DNA of 64,000 bases from Nocardia veterana NBRC 100344 (GCF_000308855.1 NZ_BAGM01000076.1:32845-96844), one strand, 5' to 3'; positions 18,126 to 26,449 are shown, counted from the first letter of the stretch. Notes: a model not told the origin generated them from the letters alone. A program made the numbers and translations.

Positions 18126-18785
18126 TCAGGTACCGGGGGTGACCAGGCCGGTCTCGTAGGCGAGGACCACCGCCTGCACCCGGTCCCGCAGTCCGAGTTT
18201 GGTCAGCACCCGGCCGACGTGGGTTTTCACCGTCGCCTCGGACAGATACAGCTCGGCGGCGATCTCGGCGTTGGATCGTCCGGCCGCGATCTGTTCGAGC
18301 ACCTCGCGTTCCCGCGCGGTCAGCACATCGAGCACCGCCGGATCCCGCACCCGTGCCGGATCGGCGGCGATCAGCCGGTTCAGCAGGCGTTTGGTGACCT
18401 TCGGCGACACCACGGCATCGCCGGCGGCGACGCTGCGGATCGCGGAGATCAGATCCTCCGGCGGGGTGTCCTTGAGCAGGAACCCGCTGGCCCCGGCGCG
18501 CAGCGCACCCAGGGCGTGTTCGTCCAGGTCGAAGGTGGTCATGACCAGAACCTTGCTGCCGCAACCCGATTCGAGGATCTGCGCGGTGGCGGTCACGCCG
18601 TCCACGACCGGCATCCGGACATCCATCAGGACCACGTCGGGGGCCAGCTCCCCGGCCAGGCGCACCGCGGTGGCGCCGTTGTCGGCCTCGGCCACCACAT
18701 CGACGTCCGGGTGTGCACCCAGCACCATCTTGAGCCCGGCACGCATCAATTCCTGATCGTCGACGACGAGTACGGTGATCGGCAC
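18126..18785 (-). CDS. NarL/FixJ-family response regulator
   Basis: 219 residues. The receiver domain begins 'VPITVLVVDDQELMRAG', with the phosphoacceptor Asp in 'VVLMDVRMP' (Asp55) and the conserved Lys in 'FLLKDTPPEDL'. The C-terminal LuxR-type HTH is 'LTAREREVLEQIAAGRSNAE' then 'IAAELYLSEATVKTHV'. I chose the GTG at 18785 because a TAGATT hexamer ends 7 nt before it (leaderless pattern); a TTG three codons earlier is possible. It is 33 nt downstream of the histidine kinase gene stop and is its obvious partner. Confidence 0.93.
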   Translation of the reverse strand: MPITVLVVDDQELMRAGLKMVLGAHPDVDVVAEADNGATAVRLAGELAPDVVLMDVRMPVVDGVTATAQILESGCGSKVLVMTTFDLDEHALGALRAGASGFLLKDTPPEDLISAIRSVAAGDAVVSPKVTKRLLNRLIAADPARVRDPAVLDVLTAREREVLEQIAAGRSNAEIAAELYLSEATVKTHVGRVLTKLGLRDRVQAVVLAYETGLVTPGT

Positions 18786-18827
18786 GCGCTCCAATCTAAC
18801 CGGGCCGGGCCCGATTCCGGACCGGCG

Positions 18828-20051
18828 TCAGTCCGGCAGTTCCCGCTGCAGTGGAATACTCGCGCACACCCGCCACCCGCCCTCGGCCCGGCGGCCGACG
18901 TCGAGGGTGCCGCCCAGCACCGCGATTCGCTCCCGCATGCCGACGAGGCCGAGCCCGCTGCCGGAGATGCCATTACGGGCGGCGTTGTCGACCGCGTCCG
19001 CTCCGGAGCCGGGGGCGGATTCGGCGCGGGTCGAACCGGGGGCGGCGTGGGCGCGGTCGACCACCTCGACCAGCACATCGGTCTCCCGGCGGCGCACCCG
19101 CACCCACGCCTTCGGATCGGGACCCGCGTGCCGGAAGGTGTTGGTCAACGATTCCTGCACGATGCGATGCATCCCGAGACTGACCTCGGGCGCGACATCG
19201 TCGAGCTCACCGGTCAATTCCAGTTCCACCGCCAGCCCGGCGTTGCGCATCATCTCGACCACCTTCGCCAGGCCGGCCGTCCCGTGTTGCGGCAGCTGCT
19301 CCGGTGCGTGTTCGGTGCGGAGCAGTTCCACGGTGCGCCGCAGTTCACGCAAGGCCTCGCGACCGGTGGCGGCGATGGTGGCCAGGGCCTGTTCGGCGGT
19401 ATCGGGATCGCGGCGCAGCGCGTATTTCGCCCCGTCGGCCTGCACGATGATCACGCTCACCGCATGCGCCACCACATCGTGCAGTTCGCGGGCGATACGG
19501 GTGCGTTCGGCGGAGACGGCGTCGTGGGCGCTGCGTTCGCGGTCGTAATCGGCCACCGCCAGGCGGGCGGCCACCTCCGCATCGTAGGCGTGCCGGGCGC
19601 CGAGGAATTCCGCGAGCGTCCAGCACAGGGCGTAGTACATGATCAGGAAGCCGACCACGATCGGAATCGACTGGCCGACCACGGCCAGGGAGAAGGCGCC
19701 GTCCACGGCGAGACCGACCAGATACAGCAGGCCTTCGCGCCGACCCACATAGGCGACCAACGTGTAGAGGGCGACGCCGACGGCCAGCAGCGCGGGTGGC
19801 TGCAGATCCTCGTGCGCGACCATGCTCACCGCGCTGGTGGAAATCGACAGCACCAGCAACGCCACCGCGCTGGCCCGGGGATAGACCCGCCGCCAGATCA
19901 CCGGAACCGGAATGACCAGCCCGAGGATCAGATAGCCGATCGGGTGGTCCTTGCCGCCGAGGCTGATCAGATCGAGCAGCGCCAGAGCGGCGGCCAGGAT
20001 GGAATCGGCGACCAAGGGTTTGCCGCGGAGCCACAGACTGAATCGGCGCAC
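18828..20051 (-). CDS. Two-component sensor histidine kinase, HisKA_3 type
   Basis: 407 residues. Five or six membrane helices fill the first 145 residues (DUF7134-like), so sensing is within or at the membrane. The phosphoacceptor is His191 in 'IARELHDVVAHAVSVII', followed by the dimerisation helices and an ATPase domain with 'VQESLTNTFRHAG' (N box) and 'GLGLVGMRERI' (G box). GTG start; a TAGGCT hexamer ends 6 nt upstream, no ribosome binding site. It phosphorylates the NarL-type regulator encoded next to it. The signal is unknown. Confidence 0.93.
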   Translation of the reverse strand: MRRFSLWLRGKPLVADSILAAALALLDLISLGGKDHPIGYLILGLVIPVPVIWRRVYPRASAVALLVLSISTSAVSMVAHEDLQPPALLAVGVALYTLVAYVGRREGLLYLVGLAVDGAFSLAVVGQSIPIVVGFLIMYYALCWTLAEFLGARHAYDAEVAARLAVADYDRERSAHDAVSAERTRIARELHDVVAHAVSVIIVQADGAKYALRRDPDTAEQALATIAATGREALRELRRTVELLRTEHAPEQLPQHGTAGLAKVVEMMRNAGLAVELELTGELDDVAPEVSLGMHRIVQESLTNTFRHAGPDPKAWVRVRRRETDVLVEVVDRAHAAPGSTRAESAPGSGADAVDNAARNGISGSGLGLVGMRERIAVLGGTLDVGRRAEGGWRVCASIPLQRELPD

Positions 20052-20132
20052 GCGTTCAGCCTAGGTGGCGCCTGCGTCACATCCGGCCACCACGATTTGC
20101 CCCGGGCCCCGGACTCTGATTGTGTCGCCGCC

Positions 20133-20900
20133 GTGGGCGTGGCGGATTGGGCGGTGTTGCTGCCGGCGGCCGCCGCCGCGGGCTGGGTCGATGCGGTGGT
20201 CGGTGGCGGCGGGTTGATCATCCTGCCGACCCTGCTCCTGGTGGCGCCGACGCTGTCCCCGCAGACCGCGCTGGGCACCAACAAGATCGCCGGCGTGGCC
20301 GGTACCGGCGCCGCGGCGGTCACCCTCGCCCGCCGGGTGCCGATGCGGTGGCGGCTGCTGCTACCGGGCGCGGTCATCGCGGCGGGTGCGGCGGCCGCGG
20401 GATCGGCGGCGGTCGCGCTGATCGATCGGCGCTATTTCATCCCGATCGTGATGGTGGTGCTGATCGGTGTCGCGACCGTGGTCACGCTGCGGCCGTCGAT
20501 CGGGGTCACGGTCGCCACCCATCCGCCGACCCGGCGGCGCACGATTCTCGTGGTCGGGCTGGGCGCGGGTCTGATCGGCGCCTACGACGGACTGCTCGGC
20601 CCGGGGACCGGCACCTTCCTCATCATCACGTTCGCGACCCTGCTGGGCACGGAATTCGTGCGAGCGGCGGCGATGGCGAAGGTGATCAACTGCGGGTCGA
20701 ACATGGGCTCGCTGATCCTGCTGGGCGCCACCGGACACATCATCTGGTCGATCGGGCTGGCGATGGCGGCGGCCAATATCGCGGGCGCCGTGGTGGGTTC
20801 GCGGATGGCGATCGCCCGGGGCGCCGGATTCGTGCGGGCGGTGTTGCTGATCGTCGTCGCGGCCATGGTGATCCGCCTGGGCTGGCAGCAGTTCGGCTGA
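20133..20900 (+). CDS. TauE/SafE family permease
   Basis: About 255 residues with seven to eight predicted membrane helices. The repeat-half signatures are visible: 'GWVDAVVGGGGLIILPTLLL' and 'GTNKIAGVAGTGAAAVTLAR' in the first half, and 'GLIGAYDGLLGPGTGTFLII' with 'KVINCGSNMGSLILLG' in the second. The family exports sulfite, sulfoacetate or similar anions. Start is GTG at 20133 or 20139; no clear ribosome binding site. It is divergent from the histidine kinase gene with 81 nt between, so both could share control. Confidence 0.88.
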   Translation: MGVADWAVLLPAAAAAGWVDAVVGGGGLIILPTLLLVAPTLSPQTALGTNKIAGVAGTGAAAVTLARRVPMRWRLLLPGAVIAAGAAAAGSAAVALIDRRYFIPIVMVVLIGVATVVTLRPSIGVTVATHPPTRRRTILVVGLGAGLIGAYDGLLGPGTGTFLIITFATLLGTEFVRAAAMAKVINCGSNMGSLILLGATGHIIWSIGLAMAAANIAGAVVGSRMAIARGAGFVRAVLLIVVAAMVIRLGWQQFG

Positions 20901-20907
20901 GCCCCGA

Positions 20908-21561
20908 TCAGCACCGAGCTTCGGCGGTCAGGTGCCTGCCCGCCGACAGCCACGGCGCGAGCACCCGGGAGGTGGTTTCGCGGATCGTGCGATGCAGCCG
21001 CTCACCGTCCTCGATCGCGTGGCGCCCCTGGAACAACACCGTCAGGGCGCCCGACACCGCGCCGACGACCGCCCCGACCAGCGCGGCGGCGCCGACCTCG
21101 TCGAGTTCGTCCGGGAAGGCGGCGCGCAGCTGACGAGCGATTTCCTGCTGGGCGGCCAATTGCGCGTGCGCGGCGCGGCCGCTGACGGCCGGAACCGTGC
21201 GCGACACCTGCGCGCGCAGCACCGCGATCCGGGCGGCGAGGTCGTCGCCGAGGTGGTCGCCCGGATTGTCGCCCGCGGCGCGCAGCGCCCGCAGCAGCAC
21301 TTCCACGGGGCGCTCGTCGTGGCGGCGGCTCGCGATGGCCGCGACGGCGGCCGTCACGCGTTCATCGGGCTCGGGGAACAGCAGTTCCTCTTTGCTCTCG
21401 AAATAGTTGAAGAACGTTCTGGTGCCCACCTCGGCCGCGGCGGCGATGTCGGCGACGGTGGTCGCCTCGTAGCCGCGGGATTCGAACAGATCGGCGGCAG
21501 CCTCGAGGAGGGCGCGGCGGGTGCGTTCCCGCTTGCGGTCACGGAGTGCGGATGGCGGCAC
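20908..21561 (-). CDS. TetR/AcrR family transcriptional regulator
   Basis: 217 residues from the GTG at 21561. The HTH is at 8-55 ('RERTRRALLEAAADLFESRG' then 'YEATTVADIAAAAEVGTRTF' and 'FNYFESKEELL'). The longer ATG reading to 21678 starts inside a 33-bp palindrome that looks like an operator, so I prefer the inner GTG, though no good ribosome binding site is seen. It converges on the TauE/SafE gene (7 nt apart) and is divergent from tldD. It may repress itself and possibly tldD. Confidence 0.85.
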   Translation of the reverse strand: MPPSALRDRKRERTRRALLEAAADLFESRGYEATTVADIAAAAEVGTRTFFNYFESKEELLFPEPDERVTAAVAAIASRRHDERPVEVLLRALRAAGDNPGDHLGDDLAARIAVLRAQVSRTVPAVSGRAAHAQLAAQQEIARQLRAAFPDELDEVGAAALVGAVVGAVSGALTVLFQGRHAIEDGERLHRTIRETTSRVLAPWLSAGRHLTAEARC

Positions 21562-21646
21562 GCGGGCAGACAGTACGCCATCGGCGGCGAAACCTGCGGC
21601 AGGCTGGGCGTTTCGCGCGCGTTTCAGTCCGTGCGACAGCGCATTT

Positions 21647-21679
21647 CGTGCATGTTTGCATCGTGTGCAGATATGCACG
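21647..21679. promoter_or_regulatory. Candidate TetR operator between TetR and tldD
   Basis: A 33-bp dyad with outer arms CGTGCAT and ATGCACG and two inner TGCA boxes, so TGCA recurs four times with 4-5 nt spacing. It lies about 90 nt from each of the two divergent starts. Such a long dyad with four boxes suits two TetR dimers. Binding is inferred. Confidence 0.55.
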
Positions 21680-21730
21680 GCGTGTCGCGTTGGCTCTCAG
21701 CGCGTTTCGCGGGGCCGGTCGGGGAATCTG

Positions 21731-21760
21731 TTGAACCGGTCCTCGTTCAGCAATTAGCGT
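21731..21760 (+). promoter_or_regulatory. tldD promoter, leaderless
   Basis: TTGAAC (21731-21736) and TAGCGT (21755-21760) are separated by 18 nt, and the GTG start of tldD follows 7 nt later. This places the transcription start on the start codon. Confidence 0.55.
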
Positions 21761-21767
21761 AGGCCGG

Positions 21768-23291
21768 GTGAGCATCGCAGCTGCGACCGTGGACGAACAG
21801 TTCCGCGCGCTACCCCTGGCCGTCCTCTCCGATGCGGCGCTGTCGGCAGCGCGCGCGGCCGGGGCCGAACACGCCGATCTGCGGGTGCACCGGCTGGTGA
21901 CGCAGTCGATCCGGCTGCGCGACGGCCGGGTGGAATCGATCGACAACGCGGTCGACCTCGGGTTCGCGGTCCGCGTGCTCGTCGACGGCACCTGGGGTTT
22001 CGCCTCGCACTGCGAATTGACCCCGGAGACCGCGACCGCGATGGCCCGGCGCGCGGTCACGGTCGCCGCGACGGTGCGCGCCCTCAACCGGGAACGGGTC
22101 GAACTCGCCGACGAGCCGGTGTACCGCGACGTGTCCTGGGTGTCGTCCTACGACGTGGACCCGTTCGTCGTGCCCACACCGGACAAGGTCGCGCTGCTAC
22201 AGGACTATTCGCAGCGGCTGGCCACCGCCGCGGGCGTCGACCATGTCACCGCCTCGGTCCTGCAGGTCAAGGAGCAGACCTACTACGCCGATACCGCGGG
22301 ATCGACGATCACCCAGCAGCGGGTACGGCTGCACCCGCAACTCGAGGCGATCACCGTGGACGCGGCCACCGGCGGCTTCGAGTCGATGCGAACCCTCGCC
22401 GCCCCGGCCGGCCGCGGCTGGGAGTACGTGACCGGCGCGGACGGAGTCTGGCACTGGGACGAGGAATTGGCGCGGATCCCGGAGTGGCTGGCCGAGAAGA
22501 TCGCGGCGCCCTCGGTCACGCCGGGACCCGCGGATCTGGTGATCGACCCGACCAACCTGTGGCTGACCATTCACGAGTCGATCGGCCACGCCACCGAGTA
22601 CGACCGCGCGATCGGCTACGAATCCGCCTATGCCGGAACCTCCTTCGCCACCCCGGACAAGCTGGGAACCTTGCGCTACGGCACCCCGGTCATGCACGTG
22701 ACGGGTGATCGCACCCAGGAGTACGGACTGGCGACGGTCGGATACGACGACGAAGGTGTGGCCGGGCAACGGTGGGATCTGGTTCGCGACGGCATCCTGG
22801 TCGGCTATCAGCTCGACCGCGCCTTCGCGCCCCGCGCGGGTGTCGCCCGGTCCAACGGCTGCTCCTACGCCGACTCGGCCCATCACGTGCCGATCCAGCG
22901 GATGGCCAACGTCTCCCTGCAGCCCGATCCGGTCGCCGACACCAGCACCGCCGACTTGATCGCGCGCGTCGAGGACGGAATCTACATCGTCGGCGACCGC
23001 TCCTGGTCGATCGATATGCAGCGCTACAACTTCCAGTTCACCGGGCAGCGGTTCTTCCGGATCCGCAACGGCCGGCTCGCGGGCCAACTGCGCGATGTCG
23101 CCTACCAGGCGACCACCACCGACTTCTGGGGTTCGATGGAGGCGGTCGGCGGTCCCTCGACCTGGGTGCTGGGCGGAGCGTTCAACTGCGGCAAGGCCCA
23201 ACCCGGGCAGGTGGCGGCCGTCTCGCACGGTTGTCCGTCGGTGCTGGTACGCGGCGTCAACATTCTCAACACCCGCCAGGAGGCGGGGTGA
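21768..23291 (+). CDS. tldD: TldD family metalloprotease
   Basis: 507 residues. TldD with TldE forms a heterodimeric zinc protease that degrades unfolded or modified peptides (microcin B17 maturation, CcdA turnover in E. coli). The metal site is the HExxxH motif in 'LWLTIHESIGHATEYDRA', with a third ligand expected in 'SNGCSYADSAHHVPIQRM'. GTG start 7 nt behind a TAGCGT hexamer, no ribosome binding site. The stop codon lies inside the first copy of a 72-bp tandem repeat. tldE follows about 190 nt downstream. Confidence 0.93.
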   Translation: MSIAAATVDEQFRALPLAVLSDAALSAARAAGAEHADLRVHRLVTQSIRLRDGRVESIDNAVDLGFAVRVLVDGTWGFASHCELTPETATAMARRAVTVAATVRALNRERVELADEPVYRDVSWVSSYDVDPFVVPTPDKVALLQDYSQRLATAAGVDHVTASVLQVKEQTYYADTAGSTITQQRVRLHPQLEAITVDAATGGFESMRTLAAPAGRGWEYVTGADGVWHWDEELARIPEWLAEKIAAPSVTPGPADLVIDPTNLWLTIHESIGHATEYDRAIGYESAYAGTSFATPDKLGTLRYGTPVMHVTGDRTQEYGLATVGYDDEGVAGQRWDLVRDGILVGYQLDRAFAPRAGVARSNGCSYADSAHHVPIQRMANVSLQPDPVADTSTADLIARVEDGIYIVGDRSWSIDMQRYNFQFTGQRFFRIRNGRLAGQLRDVAYQATTTDFWGSMEAVGGPSTWVLGGAFNCGKAQPGQVAAVSHGCPSVLVRGVNILNTRQEAG

Positions 23292-23452
23292 GCGAAAATC
23301 GGCGCAGCCGCCCACCTCGCCGACCGGGCGCGGGTGTCCCGCAAAACACAGCAGGCGGGGTGAGCCAAAATCCGCGCAGCCGCCCACCTCGCCGACCGGG
23401 CGCGGGTGTCCCGCAAAACACAGCAGGCGGGGTGAGCGACATTTCCGCAGCC
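23281..23452 (+). repeat. 72-bp tandem repeat between tldD and tldE
   Basis: Two full copies (23281-23352 and 23353-23424) differ at two positions; a third copy begins at 23425 and diverges after about 15 nt. Each copy starts with AGGCGGGGTGAGC, includes a GCGGG-TGT-CCCGC hairpin and ends with AAAACACAGC. The first copy starts inside the last codons of tldD, and each copy regenerates an in-frame Gln-Ala-Gly-stop. It could be a dispersed intergenic element of this genus or a coding repeat (see the 66-codon frame). Confidence 0.85.
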
Positions 23453-23488
23453 ACTCACACAGCACAGGAGGCCGATCGGTGGCGATGA
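23288..23488 (+). CDS. Possible repeat-containing small protein between tldD and tldE
   Basis: A 66-codon frame starts at a GTG that overlaps the tldD stop (GTGA) and stops with a TGA that overlaps the ATG two codons into tldE. It encodes two near-identical 24-residue repeats beginning V-S-x-N (text 'RSRPPRRPGAGVPQNTAGG') and a tail 'SAATHTAQEADRWR'. The double overlap suggests coupling, and the Arg/Pro repeat would be disordered. The alternative is that this is only a non-coding repeat that stays open because 72 is a multiple of three. Confidence 0.35.
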   Translation: MSENRRSRPPRRPGAGVPQNTAGGVSQNPRSRPPRRPGAGVPQNTAGGVSDISAATHTAQEADRWR

Positions 23489-24873
23489 TTCACGGCGGCG
23501 AGGTCGTCGAGCGGGCGTTGGCGGCCGCACGCGCGGACGAGACGATCGTCATCGTCACCGACGCCTCGGAAGCTTCGCTGCGCTGGGCGGGCAATTCCAT
23601 GACCACCAACGGCGCCTCGACCTCGCGGTCCTGGTCGGTGGTATCCATTCTGCGCGACGGCCCGCACGCCGCCCGGGTCGGCAGCGTCGGCTCGACCAGT
23701 GTCGAACCCGGCGATATCGAAGCGGTGGTCCGCAGCGCGGAGGAGGCGGCGCGCACGGCCGAACCGGCCGAGGACGCGATGCCCCTGCTCGAGCCCGAGT
23801 CGGCAACCGTCCCCGCCGATCCGGCGTGGGCCGCGCCGGTCCCGGAGACCGGCATCGAGGTGTTCGTCGGTCTGGCGGGTGAGCTCGCGGTCGGATTCGC
23901 CGGTGCGGATCTGCTCTACGGCTTCGCTCACCACCAGTTGCACACCACCTGGCTGGGCACGTCCACCGGCATTCGGCGGCGGTGGACCCAGCCCACCGGA
24001 TCGATCGAGATCAACGCCAAGCGCGGCGAGAACGGTGACCGGGGCAGCGCCTGGGTGGGCGCGCCGACAGCGGACTTCTCCGATGTGTCGGTGACCGCAC
24101 AGCTGGCCGAGCTGAGCCGCCGCCTGGACTGGTGCGCCCGGCGGGTCGACCTGCCGGCGGGCCGCTATCCGACGCTGCTGCCGCCGTCGGCGGTGGCCGA
24201 TCTGCTGATTCCGATGTGGTGGTCGATGGACGGCCGCGGCGCCCACGAGGGCCACAGCGCGTTCGCTCGTCCGGGCGGCACCCGTGTGGGCGAACGTCTC
24301 ACCGAACTTCCGCTCACGTTGTACTCCGATCCGACCGCGGCCGGGGTGGAGTATCAGCCGTTCGTGGCGACTGCCGCGTCGTCGGAGACCACCTCGGTGT
24401 TCGACAACGGGCTGGCCGCGGACCGCGTCGACTGGCTGCGCGACGGGGTGATCACGTCGCTGATCCATCCCCGCGCGGTGGCCGCGAAATACGACGCGCC
24501 GGTGACCGTCGCCGGTGACAATCTGCTGCTCACCGGCGGTTCGGATCGCACGCTGGAGCAGATGATCGCCGAGACCGAACGTGGCCTGCTGCTCACCTGT
24601 CTGTGGTACATCCGTGAGGTCGACCCGGCCACGCTGTTGCAGACCGGCTTGACGCGCGACGGTGTGTATCTGGTGGAGGACGGTGCGGTGACCGCGGCGG
24701 TCAACAACTTCCGCTTCAACGAGAGCCCGCTCGATCTGCTGCGGCGCGCCACCGAGGTGGGCCGGACCGAGATCACGCTGCCGCGGGAATGGAAGGACTG
24801 GTTCACCCGGACGGCGATGCCGCCGATGCGCATTCCCGACTTCCACATGTCGTCGGTGAGCCAGGCGACCTGA
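23479..24873 (+). CDS. tldE: TldE/PmbA family metalloprotease partner
   Basis: 464 residues. It is the TldE half of the TldD/TldE protease; this half lacks the HExxxH motif, as in the family. C-terminal segments such as 'RGLLLTCLWYIREVDPATLL' and 'YLVEDGAVTAAVNNFRFNES' are typical. AGGAGG 7 nt before the GTG at 23479 decides the start. It is downstream of tldD on the same strand, separated by a tandem repeat. Convergent with the Ddn-like gene (6 nt). Confidence 0.92.
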   Translation: MAMIHGGEVVERALAAARADETIVIVTDASEASLRWAGNSMTTNGASTSRSWSVVSILRDGPHAARVGSVGSTSVEPGDIEAVVRSAEEAARTAEPAEDAMPLLEPESATVPADPAWAAPVPETGIEVFVGLAGELAVGFAGADLLYGFAHHQLHTTWLGTSTGIRRRWTQPTGSIEINAKRGENGDRGSAWVGAPTADFSDVSVTAQLAELSRRLDWCARRVDLPAGRYPTLLPPSAVADLLIPMWWSMDGRGAHEGHSAFARPGGTRVGERLTELPLTLYSDPTAAGVEYQPFVATAASSETTSVFDNGLAADRVDWLRDGVITSLIHPRAVAAKYDAPVTVAGDNLLLTGGSDRTLEQMIAETERGLLLTCLWYIREVDPATLLQTGLTRDGVYLVEDGAVTAAVNNFRFNESPLDLLRRATEVGRTEITLPREWKDWFTRTAMPPMRIPDFHMSSVSQAT

Positions 24874-24879
24874 CCGCGT

Positions 24880-25392
24880 TCAGCGGATCGAGCGCGGGCG
24901 CAGCCGCACGACCACCGTGCCCCGGTCCAGCGCGGCTCGCAGTTGGTCGCGGTCGACGTTGCCGTCGGCGTCGAGGGTGATGCCGGCGAATCGGCCGTGA
25001 GTGGGGTTGTGCGCCAGGATGATTCGGTAGGGCTCGGCGATGTCGTGTTCGCCGGTGATCAGCTCCCAGTCGGCGAGCCGTTCGCGACCCCGCCAGGTGA
25101 CGCGCACAGGCTCACCCGGCCGCAAGTTGCGCCGCCAGGCCGCCGCGGTGCCGATCAGCAGTGCGCCGTCGGACTCGGCGTAGCCGACCGGATGCGCGTA
25201 GACGCGACCCGTTTTTCGGCCGATCACCGTGATGATCAGCAATTTTCCGCTGAGCAGCCGGTGCAGTGGTGAGCGCAGCAGGGTGCGCAGCACGGCGTCG
25301 ACTGCGGTCTGCGTTCGCAGGCGGCCGCGACCGGGCGGTGCCGCGGCCGGGGCGCCGACCGGCGCGGATTCGGGTGTGCCGGGACCGGACAT
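24880..25392 (-). CDS. Ddn-like nitroreductase/deazaflavin-dependent oxidoreductase
   Basis: 170 residues. The core 'KLLIITVIGRKTGRVYAHPVG' followed by 'WRRNLRPGEPVRVTWRGRE' is the DUF385/Ddn split-barrel signature, a family in mycobacteria that uses the deazaflavin F420 (Ddn activates pretomanid). The N-terminal 30 residues are Ala/Pro-rich and poorly conserved. I chose the ATG at 25392 with GGGAG 8 nt upstream. It is divergent from a TetR gene with a palindrome between, so it is probably that regulator's target. Confidence 0.87.
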   Translation of the reverse strand: MSGPGTPESAPVGAPAAAPPGRGRLRTQTAVDAVLRTLLRSPLHRLLSGKLLIITVIGRKTGRVYAHPVGYAESDGALLIGTAAAWRRNLRPGEPVRVTWRGRERLADWELITGEHDIAEPYRIILAHNPTHGRFAGITLDADGNVDRDQLRAALDRGTVVVRLRPRSIR

Positions 25393-25411
25393 GAGCGCAT
25401 CTCCCATCGCT

Positions 25412-25437
25412 ATTTTTAGAGTGGATACTCAGAAAAT
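25412..25437. promoter_or_regulatory. Candidate operator between Ddn-like and TetR genes
   Basis: A 26-bp imperfect palindrome: ATTTT and AAAAT at the ends and GAGT-N4-ACTC in the middle (25419-25430). It lies 20 nt before the Ddn-like start and 49 nt before the TetR start. Confidence 0.6.
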
Positions 25438-25485
25438 ACGACGCGGTGCGGCATACTGCAAGGGACCTAGCCGAAAGGAGATCCG

Positions 25486-26109
25486 GTGACCGTCGAACGG
25501 ACCGCGCGAACTCGCGGCCGCCCCCGCAGCGGCGTCCGGGAGGCGCTGATCAGCGCCGCGCAACAGGTCCTCACCACCTCGGGCGTGGCCCGCCTGACCA
25601 CCAAGGAGGTGGCCACCCGGGCCGGGGTCGCCGAGTCGAGCATCTTCTACCATTTCGGCGATCGCACCGGTCTGCTGCAGGCCGTGGTTCAGCACCATCT
25701 GCGCCCGCTGAAGGACATGCTCACCGACACTCCGGGCGTCGAGCCCGAATCCGGCGATCTGCGGGACGATCTGCTCCGCCTGCTGGCCGTTCTCGAGGAC
25801 TTCTTCCGCAGCGCGCTGCCGGTGATCGCCGCCATCGAATCCGATGCGGAATTGCGTGCGGTCTACGCCGAGCGCAGTCGCGACCTCGACCTGGGCCCGC
25901 ATCGCGCCCTGGACGCGGTGATCGCCCACCTGTCGGCGCGCCATCGGATCGTCGCCGAACCCCGGACGGCGGCGCTGCTCCTGGTCGGCGCAGCCCATCA
26001 GCGGGCGTTGCAGTCCCGCCTCAGCCCGCCGGAGGCGCAGGCCGCGCTGCCGACCCGCGAGGCGATCGCCGACGCCGCCCTACCGCTGTTCACACCCCGA
26101 CAGCGCTGA
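25486..26109 (+). CDS. TetR/AcrR family transcriptional regulator
   Basis: 207 residues. The HTH at 17-62 reads 'REALISAAQQVLTTSGVARL' then 'TTKEVATRAGVAESSIFYHF'. An AAGGAGAT ribosome binding site is 4 nt before the GTG. Divergent from the Ddn-like gene; the palindrome between the two suggests shared autoregulated control. Ligand unknown. Confidence 0.9.
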   Translation: MTVERTARTRGRPRSGVREALISAAQQVLTTSGVARLTTKEVATRAGVAESSIFYHFGDRTGLLQAVVQHHLRPLKDMLTDTPGVEPESGDLRDDLLRLLAVLEDFFRSALPVIAAIESDAELRAVYAERSRDLDLGPHRALDAVIAHLSARHRIVAEPRTAALLLVGAAHQRALQSRLSPPEAQAALPTREAIADAALPLFTPRQR

Positions 26110-26125
26110 GCGGCCGGAAACCGAC

Positions 26126-26389
26126 TCAGGCCGAGGCACTCAACCCGGCGGACTGCCACACCTCGGCCAACTCCTGCAGCGGCACCCCCAGCGCCGCACC
26201 GAGCCCGACGATGGTGCCGAAGGCCGGACTGGGCAGCCGGCCCGATTCGATCTTGCGCAGCGTTTCCGGCGAGATCCCGGCCGCCCGTGCGATCGCGACC
26301 GGGTCCCGATCGCCCCGGACCGCCCGCAGATGCGCGCCGAGACGTCGGCCGGCTTCGATCTGGGCGGGGGTCAACGGAAGACGAACCAT
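26126..26389 (-). CDS. Small XRE-family helix-turn-helix regulator
   Basis: 87 residues, a stand-alone HTH. 'LGAHLRAVRGDRDPVAIARA' then 'AGISPETLRKIESGRLPSPA' is the Cro/CI-type HTH, with helices ending near residue 75. Start at the ATG at 26389. It is divergent from the methionine aminopeptidase gene, with two palindromic operators in the 75-nt gap. It probably represses both itself and that gene. Confidence 0.87.
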   Translation of the reverse strand: MVRLPLTPAQIEAGRRLGAHLRAVRGDRDPVAIARAAGISPETLRKIESGRLPSPAFGTIVGLGAALGVPLQELAEVWQSAGLSASA

Positions 26390-26406
26390 GCGCTCAGGAT
26401 AGGACT

Positions 26407-26420
26407 GGTATTCAAATACC
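26407..26420. promoter_or_regulatory. Operator 1 of the XRE/MetAP intergenic region
   Basis: GGTATT-CA-AATACC is a perfect inverted repeat with a 2-nt spacer, 17 nt upstream of the XRE start. It shares its half-site with the second palindrome at 26436-26449. Confidence 0.7.
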
Positions 26421-26435
26421 GCCACCGCTACAGTC

Positions 26436-26449
26436 GGTATATAAATACC
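26436..26449. promoter_or_regulatory. Operator 2 of the XRE/MetAP intergenic region
   Basis: GGTAT-N4-ATACC is an inverted repeat with the same half-site as operator 1, 29 bp away centre to centre, about three helical turns. It overlaps the most AT-rich hexamers (TATATAAAT) and so the likely -10 region of the aminopeptidase gene. Confidence 0.65.

Noticed and set aside
17502..20130. Open plus-strand frame running into the TauE/SafE gene from upstream
   Set aside because: Antisense to fxsA and the two-component genes; the real permease starts at a GTG near 20133 where the membrane protein begins.
23281..23452. Possible CRISPR array
   Set aside because: The copies are directly adjacent and identical over their whole length, with no unique spacers and no cas genes nearby; it is a plain tandem repeat.
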